Below, in pieces: positions 28,080 to 36,807 of a stretch of 64,000 nucleotides of DNA; position 1 is the first letter of the stretch; the number at the start of each line of letters is the position of its first letter. A program made the position numbers and the translations under genes. Origin of the DNA: Trinickia soli (GTDB lineage Bacteria; Pseudomonadota; Gammaproteobacteria; Burkholderiales; Burkholderiaceae); the NCBI RefSeq assembly GCF_002879855.1, contig NZ_PNYB01000029.1, positions 1 through 64,000 of the forward strand. Direction: 5' to 3'. The notes beneath the pieces were generated by a model that worked only from the letters and a program-made list of their open reading frames with translations, did not search any database and had not been told where the DNA came from.

Positions 28080-29102
28080 TCATAGTGCGTTCAGAAGGCG
28101 GTCACTTTCGCGTTTGACTACCTTGTAGCATTCGCAAACCTGCGCCTCGAGGGCGTGGCGGTCCAATACCTCGATCAGCCCCCGGTTATAACGGATGACG
28201 CCGTCCTCCTGAAGCTTCTTTGCTGTCTCTGTCACACCGGCTCTGCGTACCCCCAGCATGTTCGCTATCAGTTCCTGGGTCATCCGCACATCGTTCGAGT
28301 CCAGACGATCAAGGCTTAGCAGCAGCCAGCGGCAGAACTGCTGCGCAATCGAGTGATGCCGGTTGCACACGGCTGTCTGCGCCATCTGCGTGATCAGCGC
28401 CTGCGTGTAGCGCAGGAACAGACGCTGTATTGCGCCTCCGCGCGCGAACTCCTCCTTCACCACCTGGCCGCTCAAGCGGAACGCCTCGCCGGCGCTTTGC
28501 ACAATCGCTCGGTTCGGCATGGTCTCGCCGCCCATGAACAGCGCAACCCCAAGAAGACCGTCGCGACCTACCACGGCGATTTCCGCCGACGCGCCGTTTT
28601 CCATGACGTACAGCATCGAAATGATGGCGGTGGTAGGCAGGTAGACGTGGCTGAGATGGTCGCCCGACTCGTAAACCACCTGGCCGAGCGGCATGGCCAC
28701 CGGCGACAGATGCGGCTCGATACGGTCGCGCTCGTCCCGGGGCAGTGCAGCCAGCAGATAATTCAGGTGGGAGCGGGGGCCGGCAGTCCCACGCGAACTC
28801 GTGGATCCGCCATCGAGCGCATGATCTCGCCGGCGGACTCTCGCGATGAGGAGCGCCTGCTGTCGAATCTGCTCCTCCCGGTTCTTCTCGGGCAGCAGGC
28901 TCAGCACTGCCGAGCGCAATGTGTCATGGCCCAGCGCATCCAGAATCTTGATTTTGGTCAACGTCCCGAGGTCGCTCTTGCCGGTCCTCCACGCGGAGAT
29001 TTGCGCGCGCGTGAGCGCGAGGCTCTCGGCCAGTTGGGCATCGCTGGCGAACTGGCCTCTGCGTTTCAACTCATCGAACAACTCATACCAATCGAACTGC
29101 AT
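28080..29102 (-). CDS. XRE-type HTH fused to Crp/Fnr-like regulator
   Basis: 340 residues from ATG 29102. Residues 1-75 form a Cro/XRE-like helix-turn-helix (DAQLAESLALTRAQISAWRT), similar to phage-type repressors. A linker leads to a Crp-like sensor domain (MPLGQVVYESGDHLSHVYLP; MGGETMPNRAIVQ) and a Crp winged helix with ANMLGVRRAGVTETAKK. It therefore has two DNA-binding domains in one chain. Starts at ATG 29141 or GTG 29198 are in frame but lie inside operator-like palindromes, and a predicted promoter leaves no leader for them. No Fnr cysteines. Likely autoregulated. Confidence 0.85.
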   Translation of the reverse strand: MQFDWYELFDELKRRGQFASDAQLAESLALTRAQISAWRTGKSDLGTLTKIKILDALGHDTLRSAVLSLLPEKNREEQIRQQALLIARVRRRDHALDGGSTSSRGTAGPRSHLNYLLAALPRDERDRIEPHLSPVAMPLGQVVYESGDHLSHVYLPTTAIISMLYVMENGASAEIAVVGRDGLLGVALFMGGETMPNRAIVQSAGEAFRLSGQVVKEEFARGGAIQRLFLRYTQALITQMAQTAVCNRHHSIAQQFCRWLLLSLDRLDSNDVRMTQELIANMLGVRRAGVTETAKKLQEDGVIRYNRGLIEVLDRHALEAQVCECYKVVKRESDRLLNAL

Positions 29103-29122
29103 CGTGGGTTGGCCAAAGAAAG

Positions 29123-29140
29123 TGTCAAATTTATTTGACA
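29123..29140. promoter_or_regulatory. Operator-like palindrome O1
   Basis: TGTCAAATTTATTTGACA, 8-bp perfect arms. It is just downstream of the predicted transcription start of the XRE-Crp gene and 20 bp before its ATG. Confidence 0.65.
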
Positions 29141-29156
29141 TTGACCGAGCGCAATG

Positions 29157-29197
29157 AGATAGTGACGAGCGGGTCAATGTGTCAAATCCGTTCGACA
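29157..29197 (-). promoter_or_regulatory. Promoter of XRE-Crp gene with operator O2
   Basis: On the minus strand TTGACA (29185-29180), 17 bp, then CTATCT (29162-29157). The -35 box is part of a second palindrome TGTCAAATCCGTTCGACA at 29180-29197, a variant of O1. The operator overlapping the promoter suggests repression, most likely by the gene's own XRE domain. Confidence 0.6.
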
Positions 29198-29284
29198 CTT
29201 ATAGCATACGCACCCTCTTGTCGTGATGCCAGGTTCATGCCTTTTGCATTCATGCCGCGCTCGTGCACTTCTTAGGATAGCCGC

Positions 29285-29665
29285 ATGAGCGATTCGCCTT
29301 CATTTGTCCGTCTTCCCTTCTCGCTTTCCGACCGCACCCTGGCCGTCGTTTCCACTCCGCTCGACGACGATCAATTTGCGGCTCATCAGGTCGAATTCAT
29401 CAAGCATGTATTTGGCTACTGTGCCTATCTGCGCGCGCATTCGCGCGAAACGCCGGTTTCCGACGCATTCCTGGCGGTGTTCGTCAACCTCGTCGAGGTG
29501 ATGGACGCGAATGCGCCCGACGACGCACGCCGGTGCGTGGCGCAGTTGCTTGAAGTGTTCCGGGTCGTCTTTCCGGGGGGCGGCCTCGAACTCGATCCGT
29601 TGCCACAACCTGCACCTCGTGCGCCGCCGGACATCGAAGCGCAAGAGGACGACGGGGCATCCTGA
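29285..29665 (+). CDS. Hypothetical protein (126 aa)
   Basis: 126 residues, soluble, starting MSDSPSFVRLPFSLSDRTLA with a helical middle (FLAVFVNLVEVMDANAPDDA) and a Pro-rich acidic tail. No family recognised. It is divergent from the XRE-Crp gene and so may be controlled by the same operators. Confidence 0.55.
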   Translation: MSDSPSFVRLPFSLSDRTLAVVSTPLDDDQFAAHQVEFIKHVFGYCAYLRAHSRETPVSDAFLAVFVNLVEVMDANAPDDARRCVAQLLEVFRVVFPGGGLELDPLPQPAPRAPPDIEAQEDDGAS

Positions 29666-29914
29666 AGCAATTGAAAATGTTTCTGTTTGAATCGGCTTGT
29701 GCAACGAGGCCATTCGAGCGCAGAAGCAGGGCGATCTTGGCCAACCGGATGTACGGTATCGGTCAAAGCACAACCCCCTTCATCCGGTAGACTTCCCTCG
29801 CATTGCCCATTCCCCGTCTTGTTCCTGAGCGGTCGGCGCCATTCGCCGGCTGACGTGAACGGCTGGAAGTTCGGCAGGCGTGCGCTGGCCTCATCCCGTC
29901 GAAACGTCGTACTT

Positions 29915-30634
29915 ATGTCGAACACAACTCAACCTCATGACAACCACCTGCTTGCGGTCTTGCCGGAAGCGGAGTGGGAACGCATTGGCCCGCATATGGT
30001 GGAGGTGGATATGCCATTGGGGCAGGTCGTCTACGAATCCGGCGACCGCCTTCATCATGTCTATTTCCCATCGACTGCGATCATCTCGCTGCTGTATGTG
30101 ATGGAGGACGGCGCATCTGCCGAGATTGCAATCGTCGGCAATGAAGGGGTGGTCGGCATTGCACTTTTCATGGGGGGCGAAACCACGCCAAGTCGCGCGG
30201 TCGTGCAGAGCGCGGGCAAGGCGTACCGGCTGGATGCGCGAATTCTGAAGGAGGAATTCCATCGCGCCGGGCCGATGCAGCGGCTACTGCTGCGGTACAC
30301 CCAGGCGCTGATCACGCAGATGGCGCAGACCGCGGTGTGCAACCGGCATCATTCGATCGATCAGCAGTTGTGCCGTTGGCTGCTGCTGAGCATCGACCGG
30401 CTGCCGTCCAACGAGTTGAAGATGACTCAGGAACTGATCGCCAACATGCTCGGCGTGCGCAGGCCAGGCGTGACCGAAGCCGCCATGAAACTTCAGGAGG
30501 CAGGCTTGATCCGCTACAGCTACGGTCACATCGAGGTGCTGGATCGACCGGGGCTGGAAAAACGTGTCTGCGAATGCTATGGCGTCGTGAAACGAGAGTT
30601 CGATCGGCTGTTGCCTGACTTGAAAGCGCTATAG
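29915..30634 (+). CDS. Crp/Fnr-family transcriptional regulator 2
   Basis: 239 residues, the same length and nearly the same sequence as the regulator at 21919-22638: sensor motif MPLGQVVYESG, cassette MGGETTPSRAVVQ, dimer helix and recognition region ELIANMLGVRRPGVTEAAMK. No iron-sulphur cysteines. ATG 29915 is chosen because it aligns with the paralogue's start; the in-frame sequence upstream is not conserved. It probably arose by duplication within this locus. Confidence 0.9.
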   Translation: MSNTTQPHDNHLLAVLPEAEWERIGPHMVEVDMPLGQVVYESGDRLHHVYFPSTAIISLLYVMEDGASAEIAIVGNEGVVGIALFMGGETTPSRAVVQSAGKAYRLDARILKEEFHRAGPMQRLLLRYTQALITQMAQTAVCNRHHSIDQQLCRWLLLSIDRLPSNELKMTQELIANMLGVRRPGVTEAAMKLQEAGLIRYSYGHIEVLDRPGLEKRVCECYGVVKREFDRLLPDLKAL

Positions 30635-30800
30635 GTGACGTGCTATCAGCACGCGAGAGCACGCGAGCGAGGAGGAGGATCGCTCACCGTCGGCCTGCCG
30701 GTTGTGCGATCCCGATGGCCTCGTCTCAGCGTGAAAGCCGCCACGGACGAATCGGTATTCCAGAGACATCATCGGCGACTGTGTGGCTGCCGAGTGCATT

Positions 30801-31271
30801 TCAGTGTTCGGGCGGGCGATTCCCGGCAACGTCCTGCGTGGTCAACCAATACGGCTCGCGATCGTAGTACTGGTGAAGCGACGAACCCCACTGCTCATCG
30901 GCCATCGCGGGCCAATGGTCCTTGTCGAAGGCGGGTGCATTCTTGATGCGTTCTGCGGTGACGTCCAGCCGGAAACACTTTTCGTCCGTGTCCAGCGTCA
31001 GCGCGTTCCACGGAATGGCAAAAAGCCGCTCCCCCATGCCCAGAAACCCGCCGCTTGCCAGCACGGCATAGGCGATCCGGCCGCTGCGTACGTCCAGCAT
31101 GATTTCGGAAATTCTCCCGATTTCCACGCGGTCAGAGGTCAAGAGCTTATTGCGTTTTAGCGTGTCCGCCGCCATCACGTCGGGACCAGGCCCCGCACCG
31201 GTCCCGCTGCCGACAATCGCGGCACCTGTGCTGCTGGTCGAAGGCCGAATGGTCGGGTCGAGTGTGGTCAT
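30801..31271 (-). CDS. PRC-barrel domain protein 2
   Basis: 156 residues. PRC-barrel at about 30-110: DTLKRNKLLTSDRVEIGRIS, EIMLDVRSGRIAYAVLASGG and FAIPWNALTLD. It ends with SSLHQYYDREPYWL, parallel to the first PRC-barrel protein. An AGGAGGAAATC ribosome binding site decides the start at ATG 31271. The function is unknown; duplication together with its upstream palindrome suggests shared regulation. Confidence 0.88.
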   Translation of the reverse strand: MTTLDPTIRPSTSSTGAAIVGSGTGAGPGPDVMAADTLKRNKLLTSDRVEIGRISEIMLDVRSGRIAYAVLASGGFLGMGERLFAIPWNALTLDTDEKCFRLDVTAERIKNAPAFDKDHWPAMADEQWGSSLHQYYDREPYWLTTQDVAGNRPPEH

Positions 31272-31646
31272 GATTTCCTCCTGAGCCGGGTATCGAGAAC
31301 GGAGATCCAGAGCGCCCGGTGGTGACGATGCAACGATGCAGGCAACCGGGAAGAGAAATCGGTACGGTGCCGTACCGGGTCCCGAAAAGGTACCTGGCGA
31401 ATCCACGCGGACCGAGCCTTTTTGCCGATCTGACCGTCACCGTACAGACCCACCCCATCCTCCATGCGATTGTGCTGATTCAAACCTGCTCGTATCGGCC
31501 GACTCAGGCTCGCTCTTCCGACGCAGGCGTTTGCGAACCTCCGGTGAACGGTGCTGCGCCGCGGGCCTTCGTAGCGACTGTACGGTCCGCCATTCGGTGG
31601 GCCCGTTATTTCATCGCGCCTCGTGTTGCGCGAAATGAGGATGAAC
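31272..31646. other. Divergent regulatory region PRC-barrel 2 / histidine kinase
   Basis: 375 bases without a gene. It holds the palindrome at 31361-31376 and a weaker copy of the 22-nt element near 31428-31449 (ending CGTACAGAC), about 200 bp before the kinase start. Confidence 0.4.
31361..31376. promoter_or_regulatory. Palindrome upstream of PRC-barrel gene 2
   Basis: GGTACGGTGCCGTACC, 90 bp before the PRC-barrel 2 start on the minus strand. It and the bases following it on the gene's strand (GATTTC) match the site at 21310-21325. Confidence 0.55.
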
Positions 31647-32489
31647 ATGTCAGCGCATCCGGTGTTCTTTCGGTCGTCTCCCGACGATTCTGGCTTTAAA
31701 CATCCTTTAGCGGACGAAATCATGAAATCGCCGGCCCAACGGGGCGGCGTTCCTGCTCTCAACGACTCCCCATGGCCGGCTCACAACGGCCATGCGCCAC
31801 AACTCAGGAACGAAGTCCTGGCGATGGTCGCACATGAACTGCGCGGGACTTTGACTCCGTTGCGATTTGGCGCCCACATCATGCGCTCGGCATTGGCGGA
31901 TCGCCCCGACATGCTTCGGATGCTTGACATGATCGAGCGGCAAACCAACGAGATAGCGCGACTTTCCGAAGATCTCGTGGACGCGACGCGAGTCGGTCAG
32001 GGCGGGCTCCGCCTCGATAAGCTCAATGTCGATCTCGCTACCATTTTGGCCGATTCATGCGAGATGATCGCGTCGGCGGCTGCCGCGCGACGGCAGACGT
32101 TTACGGTGCATATGCCGGACGGCCCATTGCGCGTTGAGGGCGATCCGGTACGGCTTGCGCAGGCTGTCGCCAACCTCCTGCACAATGCGGTGAAGTACAC
32201 GCCCGCCGATGGCGAGATCAGCATGACTGCGCGGGCCGAGGGAATCGAGCTGATTGTTTCCGTTCGGGACAACGGACTCGGCATTTCGGAGGCCATCCTG
32301 CCGCATGTCTTCGAACTGTTTGCGCAATCGAGCAGGACGATTTCGGCTAGCGGCGGCGGCATGGGCGTGGGTCTTGCTGTCGTAAAAGCGGTCGCTGAGT
32401 CCCACGGCGGGACGGTGTCGGCGACGAGTGCCGGGCCGGGTGCCGGTAGCGAATTCACGCTCAGACTGCCAATCGTTACGACGCGCTGA
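31647..32489 (+). CDS. Soluble sensor histidine kinase (orphan)
   Basis: 280 residues. HisKA phosphoacceptor region VLAMVAHELRGTLTPL with His63, then a HATPase_c domain: N box NLLHNAVKYTPADG, G1 DNGLGI, G2 GMGVGLAVVKAV and a C-terminal GAGSEFTLRLP. There is no membrane segment, PAS, GAF or HAMP domain, and no response regulator adjacent, so the input and partner are unknown. Of several in-frame starts (31623-31647), ATG 31647 is best spaced from GAGG. gnd follows 85 bp later. Confidence 0.88.
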   Translation: MSAHPVFFRSSPDDSGFKHPLADEIMKSPAQRGGVPALNDSPWPAHNGHAPQLRNEVLAMVAHELRGTLTPLRFGAHIMRSALADRPDMLRMLDMIERQTNEIARLSEDLVDATRVGQGGLRLDKLNVDLATILADSCEMIASAAAARRQTFTVHMPDGPLRVEGDPVRLAQAVANLLHNAVKYTPADGEISMTARAEGIELIVSVRDNGLGISEAILPHVFELFAQSSRTISASGGGMGVGLAVVKAVAESHGGTVSATSAGPGAGSEFTLRLPIVTTR

Positions 32490-32574
32490 GCGGCGTCAGA
32501 CCAGGCGCGACGGACTGGCGAGCCGCGTTCGCCGTCTCGGGGGGGCAGCGTCGCATTCGCAGGGAGGTGGCAAC

Positions 32575-33612
32575 ATGCAGCTCGGTATGATCGGATTGGG
32601 ACGCATGGGATCCGATATGGTGCGGCGCCTGATCGGGGGCGGCCACGAATGCGTCGTCTACGACGTCCAGCCGGCGGCCATCCAGAAGCTCCTCCAGCAA
32701 GGTGTCACAGGTGCGTCTTCACTCGAAGACATGGTCGCTCGACTGGCGAAGCCGCGCGCGGTCTGGTTGATGGTGCCCGCGGCAGTGGTCGATTCGACGC
32801 TGGCGGGATTGGTGCCGCTTCTCGAATCCGGCGACGTGCTCATCGATGGTGGCAATTCCTGGTACCAGGACGACATCCGGCGCAGCGCGGCATTGGCGCC
32901 GCGACAGATTCACTACGTGGATGCCGGAACGAGCGGCGGTGTCGCTGGACTTGATCGCGGCTACTGCCTGATGATCGGCGGGGAAAGAGACGTCGTGCAG
33001 CATCTCGCGCCGATCTTTGCTACGCTGGCTCCCGGCGTCGACGCGGCGCAGCCCACGCCCGGGCGCAAGAAGGGCAACAGCACTGCTGAGCAGGGGTATC
33101 TGCATTGTGGGCCGATCGGTGCGGGTCATTTCGTCAAGATGGTCCACAACGGCATCGAATACGGCGTGATGGCGGCCTACGCCGAAGGGCTCAACATCCT
33201 GCGCCATGCCGATGCCGGCAAGCGGGCGCGCGATGCGGATGCCGAGACGACGCCGTTGCGCAACCCCGAGCACTACCAGTACGAGTTGGACCTGGCCGAG
33301 GTGACGGAAGTCTGGCGCCGTGGCAGCGTGATCGGCTCGTGGTTGCTGGATCTTATTGCCGCGACACTCGTGAACGACGCTGGACTGAAAAACTACACGG
33401 GGCGCGTGTCGGATTCGGGCGAGGGGCGCTGGACGCTCTCGGCTGCCATTGACGAAGGCGTGCCCGCACCGATCCTCAGCATCGCGCTCTCTGAGCGCTT
33501 CAGTTCGCGCGGCGCGGCCGATTTTGCCGACAGGGTGCTGTCCGCTATGCGGCATGATTTCGGTGGCCACGTGGAAAAGACCGCTGATCAGCCGGACACG
33601 CAGAAGGGATGA
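32575..33612 (+). CDS. gnd: 6-phosphogluconate dehydrogenase, short (YqeC/GndA-like) form
   Basis: 345 residues, against about 470 for classical Gnd. Decarboxylates 6-phosphogluconate to ribulose-5-phosphate. Rossmann motif MIGLGRMGSDMVRR at residues 5-18; substrate motif DAGTSGGVAGLDRGYCLMIG near 120; catalytic GAGHFVKMVHNGIEYG near 185. The short class often prefers NAD+, and the dinucleotide pocket here lacks the NRT motif typical of NADP+ enzymes. AGGGAGGTGGCAAC precedes the ATG. First metabolic gene of the gnd-zwf-HAD-tal-pgi run. Confidence 0.93.
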   Translation: MQLGMIGLGRMGSDMVRRLIGGGHECVVYDVQPAAIQKLLQQGVTGASSLEDMVARLAKPRAVWLMVPAAVVDSTLAGLVPLLESGDVLIDGGNSWYQDDIRRSAALAPRQIHYVDAGTSGGVAGLDRGYCLMIGGERDVVQHLAPIFATLAPGVDAAQPTPGRKKGNSTAEQGYLHCGPIGAGHFVKMVHNGIEYGVMAAYAEGLNILRHADAGKRARDADAETTPLRNPEHYQYELDLAEVTEVWRRGSVIGSWLLDLIAATLVNDAGLKNYTGRVSDSGEGRWTLSAAIDEGVPAPILSIALSERFSSRGAADFADRVLSAMRHDFGGHVEKTADQPDTQKG

Positions 33613-33616
33613 TCGA

Positions 33617-35002
33617 ATGCCGGCTTCGCATTCAGACGCTTTTGTGTTCTTCGGCGCGACGGGCGACCTGGCATACAAACAGATCTTCCCGGCGCTGCAG
33701 GCCTTGATCCGGCGCGGTCACCCCGACATCCCCATCATCGGCGTGGCCAGGGCGAACCTGAGTCTCGATCAGTTTCGAGCGCGTGCGCGCGACAGCGTGG
33801 AGCAGCACGGAGGCCTCGACCCCGCCGCGTTCGCGAAGCTGGCGGCGCAACTTCAATACATTTCCGGCGATTACGGTAGCGAGGCGACGTATATACAGCT
33901 GCGCCATACGCTGGGCGGTGCGGCGCGGCCACTGCATTATCTGGCTATCCCGCCCGGCATGTTCGCGACCGTGGTGGATGGACTGGCCAGATCGGGCTGT
34001 GCGAGGGATGCACGCGTCATCGTCGAAAAGCCGTTTGGCCGCGACCTCGCCTCCGCGCAGGCGCTCGACCGCACGCTCCACCAGTCCTTTCCCGAATCGG
34101 CCATCTTTCGCATCGATCACTACCTGGGTAAGGAGCCCGTCGAGAATCTTCTCTATTTCCGCTTTGCCAATGCTTTTCTCGAACCGGTCTGGAATGGCGA
34201 CTATGTCGCGAGTGTCCAGATCACGATGGCGGAGCGGATCGGGGTGACCGGCCGCGGCCAGTTCTACGAAGAGGTGGGCGCAATTCGCGATGTGGTGCAG
34301 AACCACATGTTGCAGGTGATGGCGCTGCTCACGATGGAGGCGCCAACCGGCGGTCCGCCGGCTCTCCACGACAAGAAGCTGGATGTCGTCCGATCGATGC
34401 GTCCGCTGATCCCGGCGGAGCTCGTACGCGGCCAGTTCGAAGGCTATCGCGACGAGGCCGGTGTGGCGCCCGACTCCCAGGTCGAGACCTTCGCCGCACT
34501 GCGGCTGCACATCGACACGCCGCGCTGGGCGGGCGTTCCGTTCTACGTGCGGACCGGAAAACGACTTCCGGTGACGACCACCGAGGTCATAGTCAAGCTC
34601 AGGCGGCCGCCGCACCCGGTCTTCGACGAAACGGGGGCCGTCCCGTTGAACTATTTCCGCTTCCGGCTCAGTCCGGACGTCCTGCTCTCGCTAGGCGCGA
34701 GTGTCAAAAAGCCGGGCGAGGCGATGATCGGCGAACCGGTGGAGCTCATCGCGCGGCGCCACACGGGGGACGACATGATGCCGTATGAGCGTCTGCTCGG
34801 CGACGCGTTGCGCGGCGATGCATTGCTGTTTGCGAGCGATGAATGCGTCGAGGCGGCTTGGCGCGTGGTCGAACCGGTCCTCGGTAACGTGACACCGGTT
34901 TCCGGATACAGGCCCGATAGCTGGGGGCCCGCCGCGGCGCGACAGATCGTGGCTGACGAAGATGGCTGGCACAATCCCGTCACGCAGGAGGCGACCGAAT
35001 GA
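33617..35002 (+). CDS. zwf: Glucose-6-phosphate 1-dehydrogenase
   Basis: 461 residues, slightly shorter than the usual 490. Oxidises glucose-6-phosphate to 6-phosphogluconolactone. Coenzyme motif FFGATGDLAYKQIFPAL (11-27), phosphate-binding EKPFGRDL near 140 and catalytic RIDHYLGKEPVENLL near 168, all intact. ATG 33617 is 4 bp after the gnd stop. No 6-phosphogluconolactonase gene is adjacent, so that step is spontaneous or encoded elsewhere. Confidence 0.95.
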   Translation: MPASHSDAFVFFGATGDLAYKQIFPALQALIRRGHPDIPIIGVARANLSLDQFRARARDSVEQHGGLDPAAFAKLAAQLQYISGDYGSEATYIQLRHTLGGAARPLHYLAIPPGMFATVVDGLARSGCARDARVIVEKPFGRDLASAQALDRTLHQSFPESAIFRIDHYLGKEPVENLLYFRFANAFLEPVWNGDYVASVQITMAERIGVTGRGQFYEEVGAIRDVVQNHMLQVMALLTMEAPTGGPPALHDKKLDVVRSMRPLIPAELVRGQFEGYRDEAGVAPDSQVETFAALRLHIDTPRWAGVPFYVRTGKRLPVTTTEVIVKLRRPPHPVFDETGAVPLNYFRFRLSPDVLLSLGASVKKPGEAMIGEPVELIARRHTGDDMMPYERLLGDALRGDALLFASDECVEAAWRVVEPVLGNVTPVSGYRPDSWGPAAARQIVADEDGWHNPVTQEATE

Positions 35003-35688
35003 GCGCGCCCGATGACGTGGTGTTTCTGTTCGATTGCGACAACACGCTGCTCGACAACGATCGTGTCATCGAGGATCTGCGCGCCCATCTCGCACGCGAG
35101 TTCGGTTCTGCGGCCAGCGACCGATACTGGGAAATCTTCGAAGCCCTGCGCGCCGAGTTGGGTTATGCCGACTACCTGGGCGCGCTGCAACGCTATCGGC
35201 TGGAAGATCAGAGCGACACGCGGATGCTATCGATGTCCTCATTTCTCATCGACTACCCGTTTGCCAACGTGCTGTACCCGGGCGCGCTCGACGCCATCCG
35301 GCATCTTCGGAGCCGGGGATTGACGGTCATCCTTTCCGATGGCGATGTGGTCTTCCAGCCGCGCAAGATCGAGCGCTCCGGGCTTTGGGGGGCGGTCGAT
35401 GGTCGCGTGCTGATCTATATCCATAAGGAAATGCAACTCGATGCGGTTGCGCAGCGTTATCCCGCCCGGCGCTACGTGATGATCGACGACAAGCTGCGTA
35501 TTCTGGCAGCGATGAAAGAGACCTGGGAAGATCGCCTGACGACGATCTTCCCACGCCAGGGACACTACGCGCTGGACCCGGCGAATCTCGCCGCCTATCC
35601 CCCGGCCGACATCACGATCGAGCGCATCGGCGAGCTGGCCGATGCCGATCTGACCGCGCTGTTCGGGAACGGCAGGGCAGGCGCATAG
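34999..35688 (+). CDS. HAD-superfamily hydrolase in the pentose-phosphate operon
   Basis: 229 residues. Motif I is FLFDCDNTLLDND (the second Asp followed by Asn), motif II VILSDGD near 110, a lysine in IHKEMQLDA and motif IV YVMIDDKLRI near 160. The ATG overlaps the zwf stop by four bases, so translation is coupled. The substrate is unknown; position suggests a sugar-phosphate or phosphometabolite-repair phosphatase (inference). Confidence 0.85.
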   Translation: MSAPDDVVFLFDCDNTLLDNDRVIEDLRAHLAREFGSAASDRYWEIFEALRAELGYADYLGALQRYRLEDQSDTRMLSMSSFLIDYPFANVLYPGALDAIRHLRSRGLTVILSDGDVVFQPRKIERSGLWGAVDGRVLIYIHKEMQLDAVAQRYPARRYVMIDDKLRILAAMKETWEDRLTTIFPRQGHYALDPANLAAYPPADITIERIGELADADLTALFGNGRAGA

Positions 35689-35700
35689 CAGGAGGTACGT

Positions 35701-36807
35701 ATGAAGCCGACCGGACAACTGCATGACCTCGGCCAAAGCATTTGGCTCGACAACATCACGCGCGGGCTACTGACGCACGGCACACTGCAGCGTTATATCG
35801 ACGAGTTTTCAGTGACCGGATTGACGTCCAACCCTACGATCTTCGATAAAGCGATTCAGGAGGGCGGCTTGTATGATGCTGCCATCCAGCGGTTGACGGC
35901 CGAAGGGAAATCCGGCGAGGCGCTGTTTTTCGAACTCGCGATCGAGGATCTGACTCGGGCCGCCGACCTGTTCCGCCCCGTCCACGACAGCACGGGTGGG
36001 ATCGACGGCTGGGTGTCGCTGGAGGTGTCCCCGTTGCTGGCAGGTGATACGGCCGGCACCATCAGCGCGGCTGCGCGCCTGCATCACGCCGCGCAGCGTC
36101 CCAATCTGTTCATCAAGATTCCGGGCACGGAGCAGGGCATTCCCGCGATCGAGGCGTCGATTTTCGCCGGCGTGCCGGTGAATGTCACGCTGCTGTTCTC
36201 GCGCGAGCAATACATCGATGCCGCGCAGGCCTACCTGCGTGGCATCGAGCGACGGATCGCCGCGGGACTCGATCCGAGGGTGGGTTCCGTCGCGTCGATT
36301 TTCGTCAGCCGCTGGGATGTCGCGGTGAAGGACAAGGTTCCTCCGCCGCTTCGCAACCGCCTCGGGATTGCCATCGCCGAACGCGCCTACCAGGCGTATC
36401 GGAACCTGCTGGCGTCGCCCCGCTGGCAACACGTTGCTGCTGCCGGCGCCCGGCCGCAGCGTCTGCTCTGGGCCAGCACCGGCACCAAGGACCCGGCCGC
36501 CGCCGACACGCTCTATGTGGAGTCGCTGGCGGCCCCGGATACGATCAATACCGTGCCCGACAAGACCCTTCAGGCCTTCGCCGATCATGGCGAACTGAGG
36601 GGCGTATTGCCGATCGATGGCGGCGATGCGGAGGACGTGCTCGCGCAATTCGCGCGGGCCGGCGTCGACGATGTGGCGCTCGCCGCGCAACTCCAGCGCG
36701 AAGGGGCGCAAGCGTTCGACCAGTCGTGGAAAGATCTCATCGGTCGCATCGACGGGAAGAGCACCGCGCCGGAGAAGGGCAATCCAACGCGTGAGGGACA
36801 TTCGTGA
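35701..36807 (+). CDS. tal: Transaldolase
   Basis: 368 residues, the longer TalB/actinobacterial-type class. Transfers dihydroxyacetone units between sedoheptulose-7-P/glyceraldehyde-3-P and erythrose-4-P/fructose-6-P. Signature [13 protein letters not shown] at about 40-52; Schiff-base lysine in [12 protein letters not shown] near 140; [12 protein letters not shown] near 258. AGGAGGTAC precedes the ATG. Its stop overlaps the GTG of pgi. Confidence 0.93.
   Translation: MKPTGQLHDLGQSIWLDNITRGLLTHGTLQRYIDEFSVTGLTSNPTIFDKAIQEGGLYDAAIQRLTAEGKSGEALFFELAIEDLTRAADLFRPVHDSTGGIDGWVSLEVSPLLAGDTAGTISAAARLHHAAQRPNLFIKIPGTEQGIPAIEASIFAGVPVNVTLLFSREQYIDAAQAYLRGIERRIAAGLDPRVGSVASIFVSRWDVAVKDKVPPPLRNRLGIAIAERAYQAYRNLLASPRWQHVAAAGARPQRLLWASTGTKDPAAADTLYVESLAAPDTINTVPDKTLQAFADHGELRGVLPIDGGDAEDVLAQFARAGVDDVALAAQLQREGAQAFDQSWKDLIGRIDGKSTAPEKGNPTREGHS

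Noticed and set aside
21919..30634. Oxygen-sensing Fnr function for the Crp-like regulators
   Set aside because: No N-terminal cysteine cluster in any of the three, so direct Fe-S oxygen sensing cannot be claimed.
33632..34615. 327-codon minus-strand frame antisense to zwf
   Set aside because: Zwf is clearly the coding frame; the antisense translation has no family.
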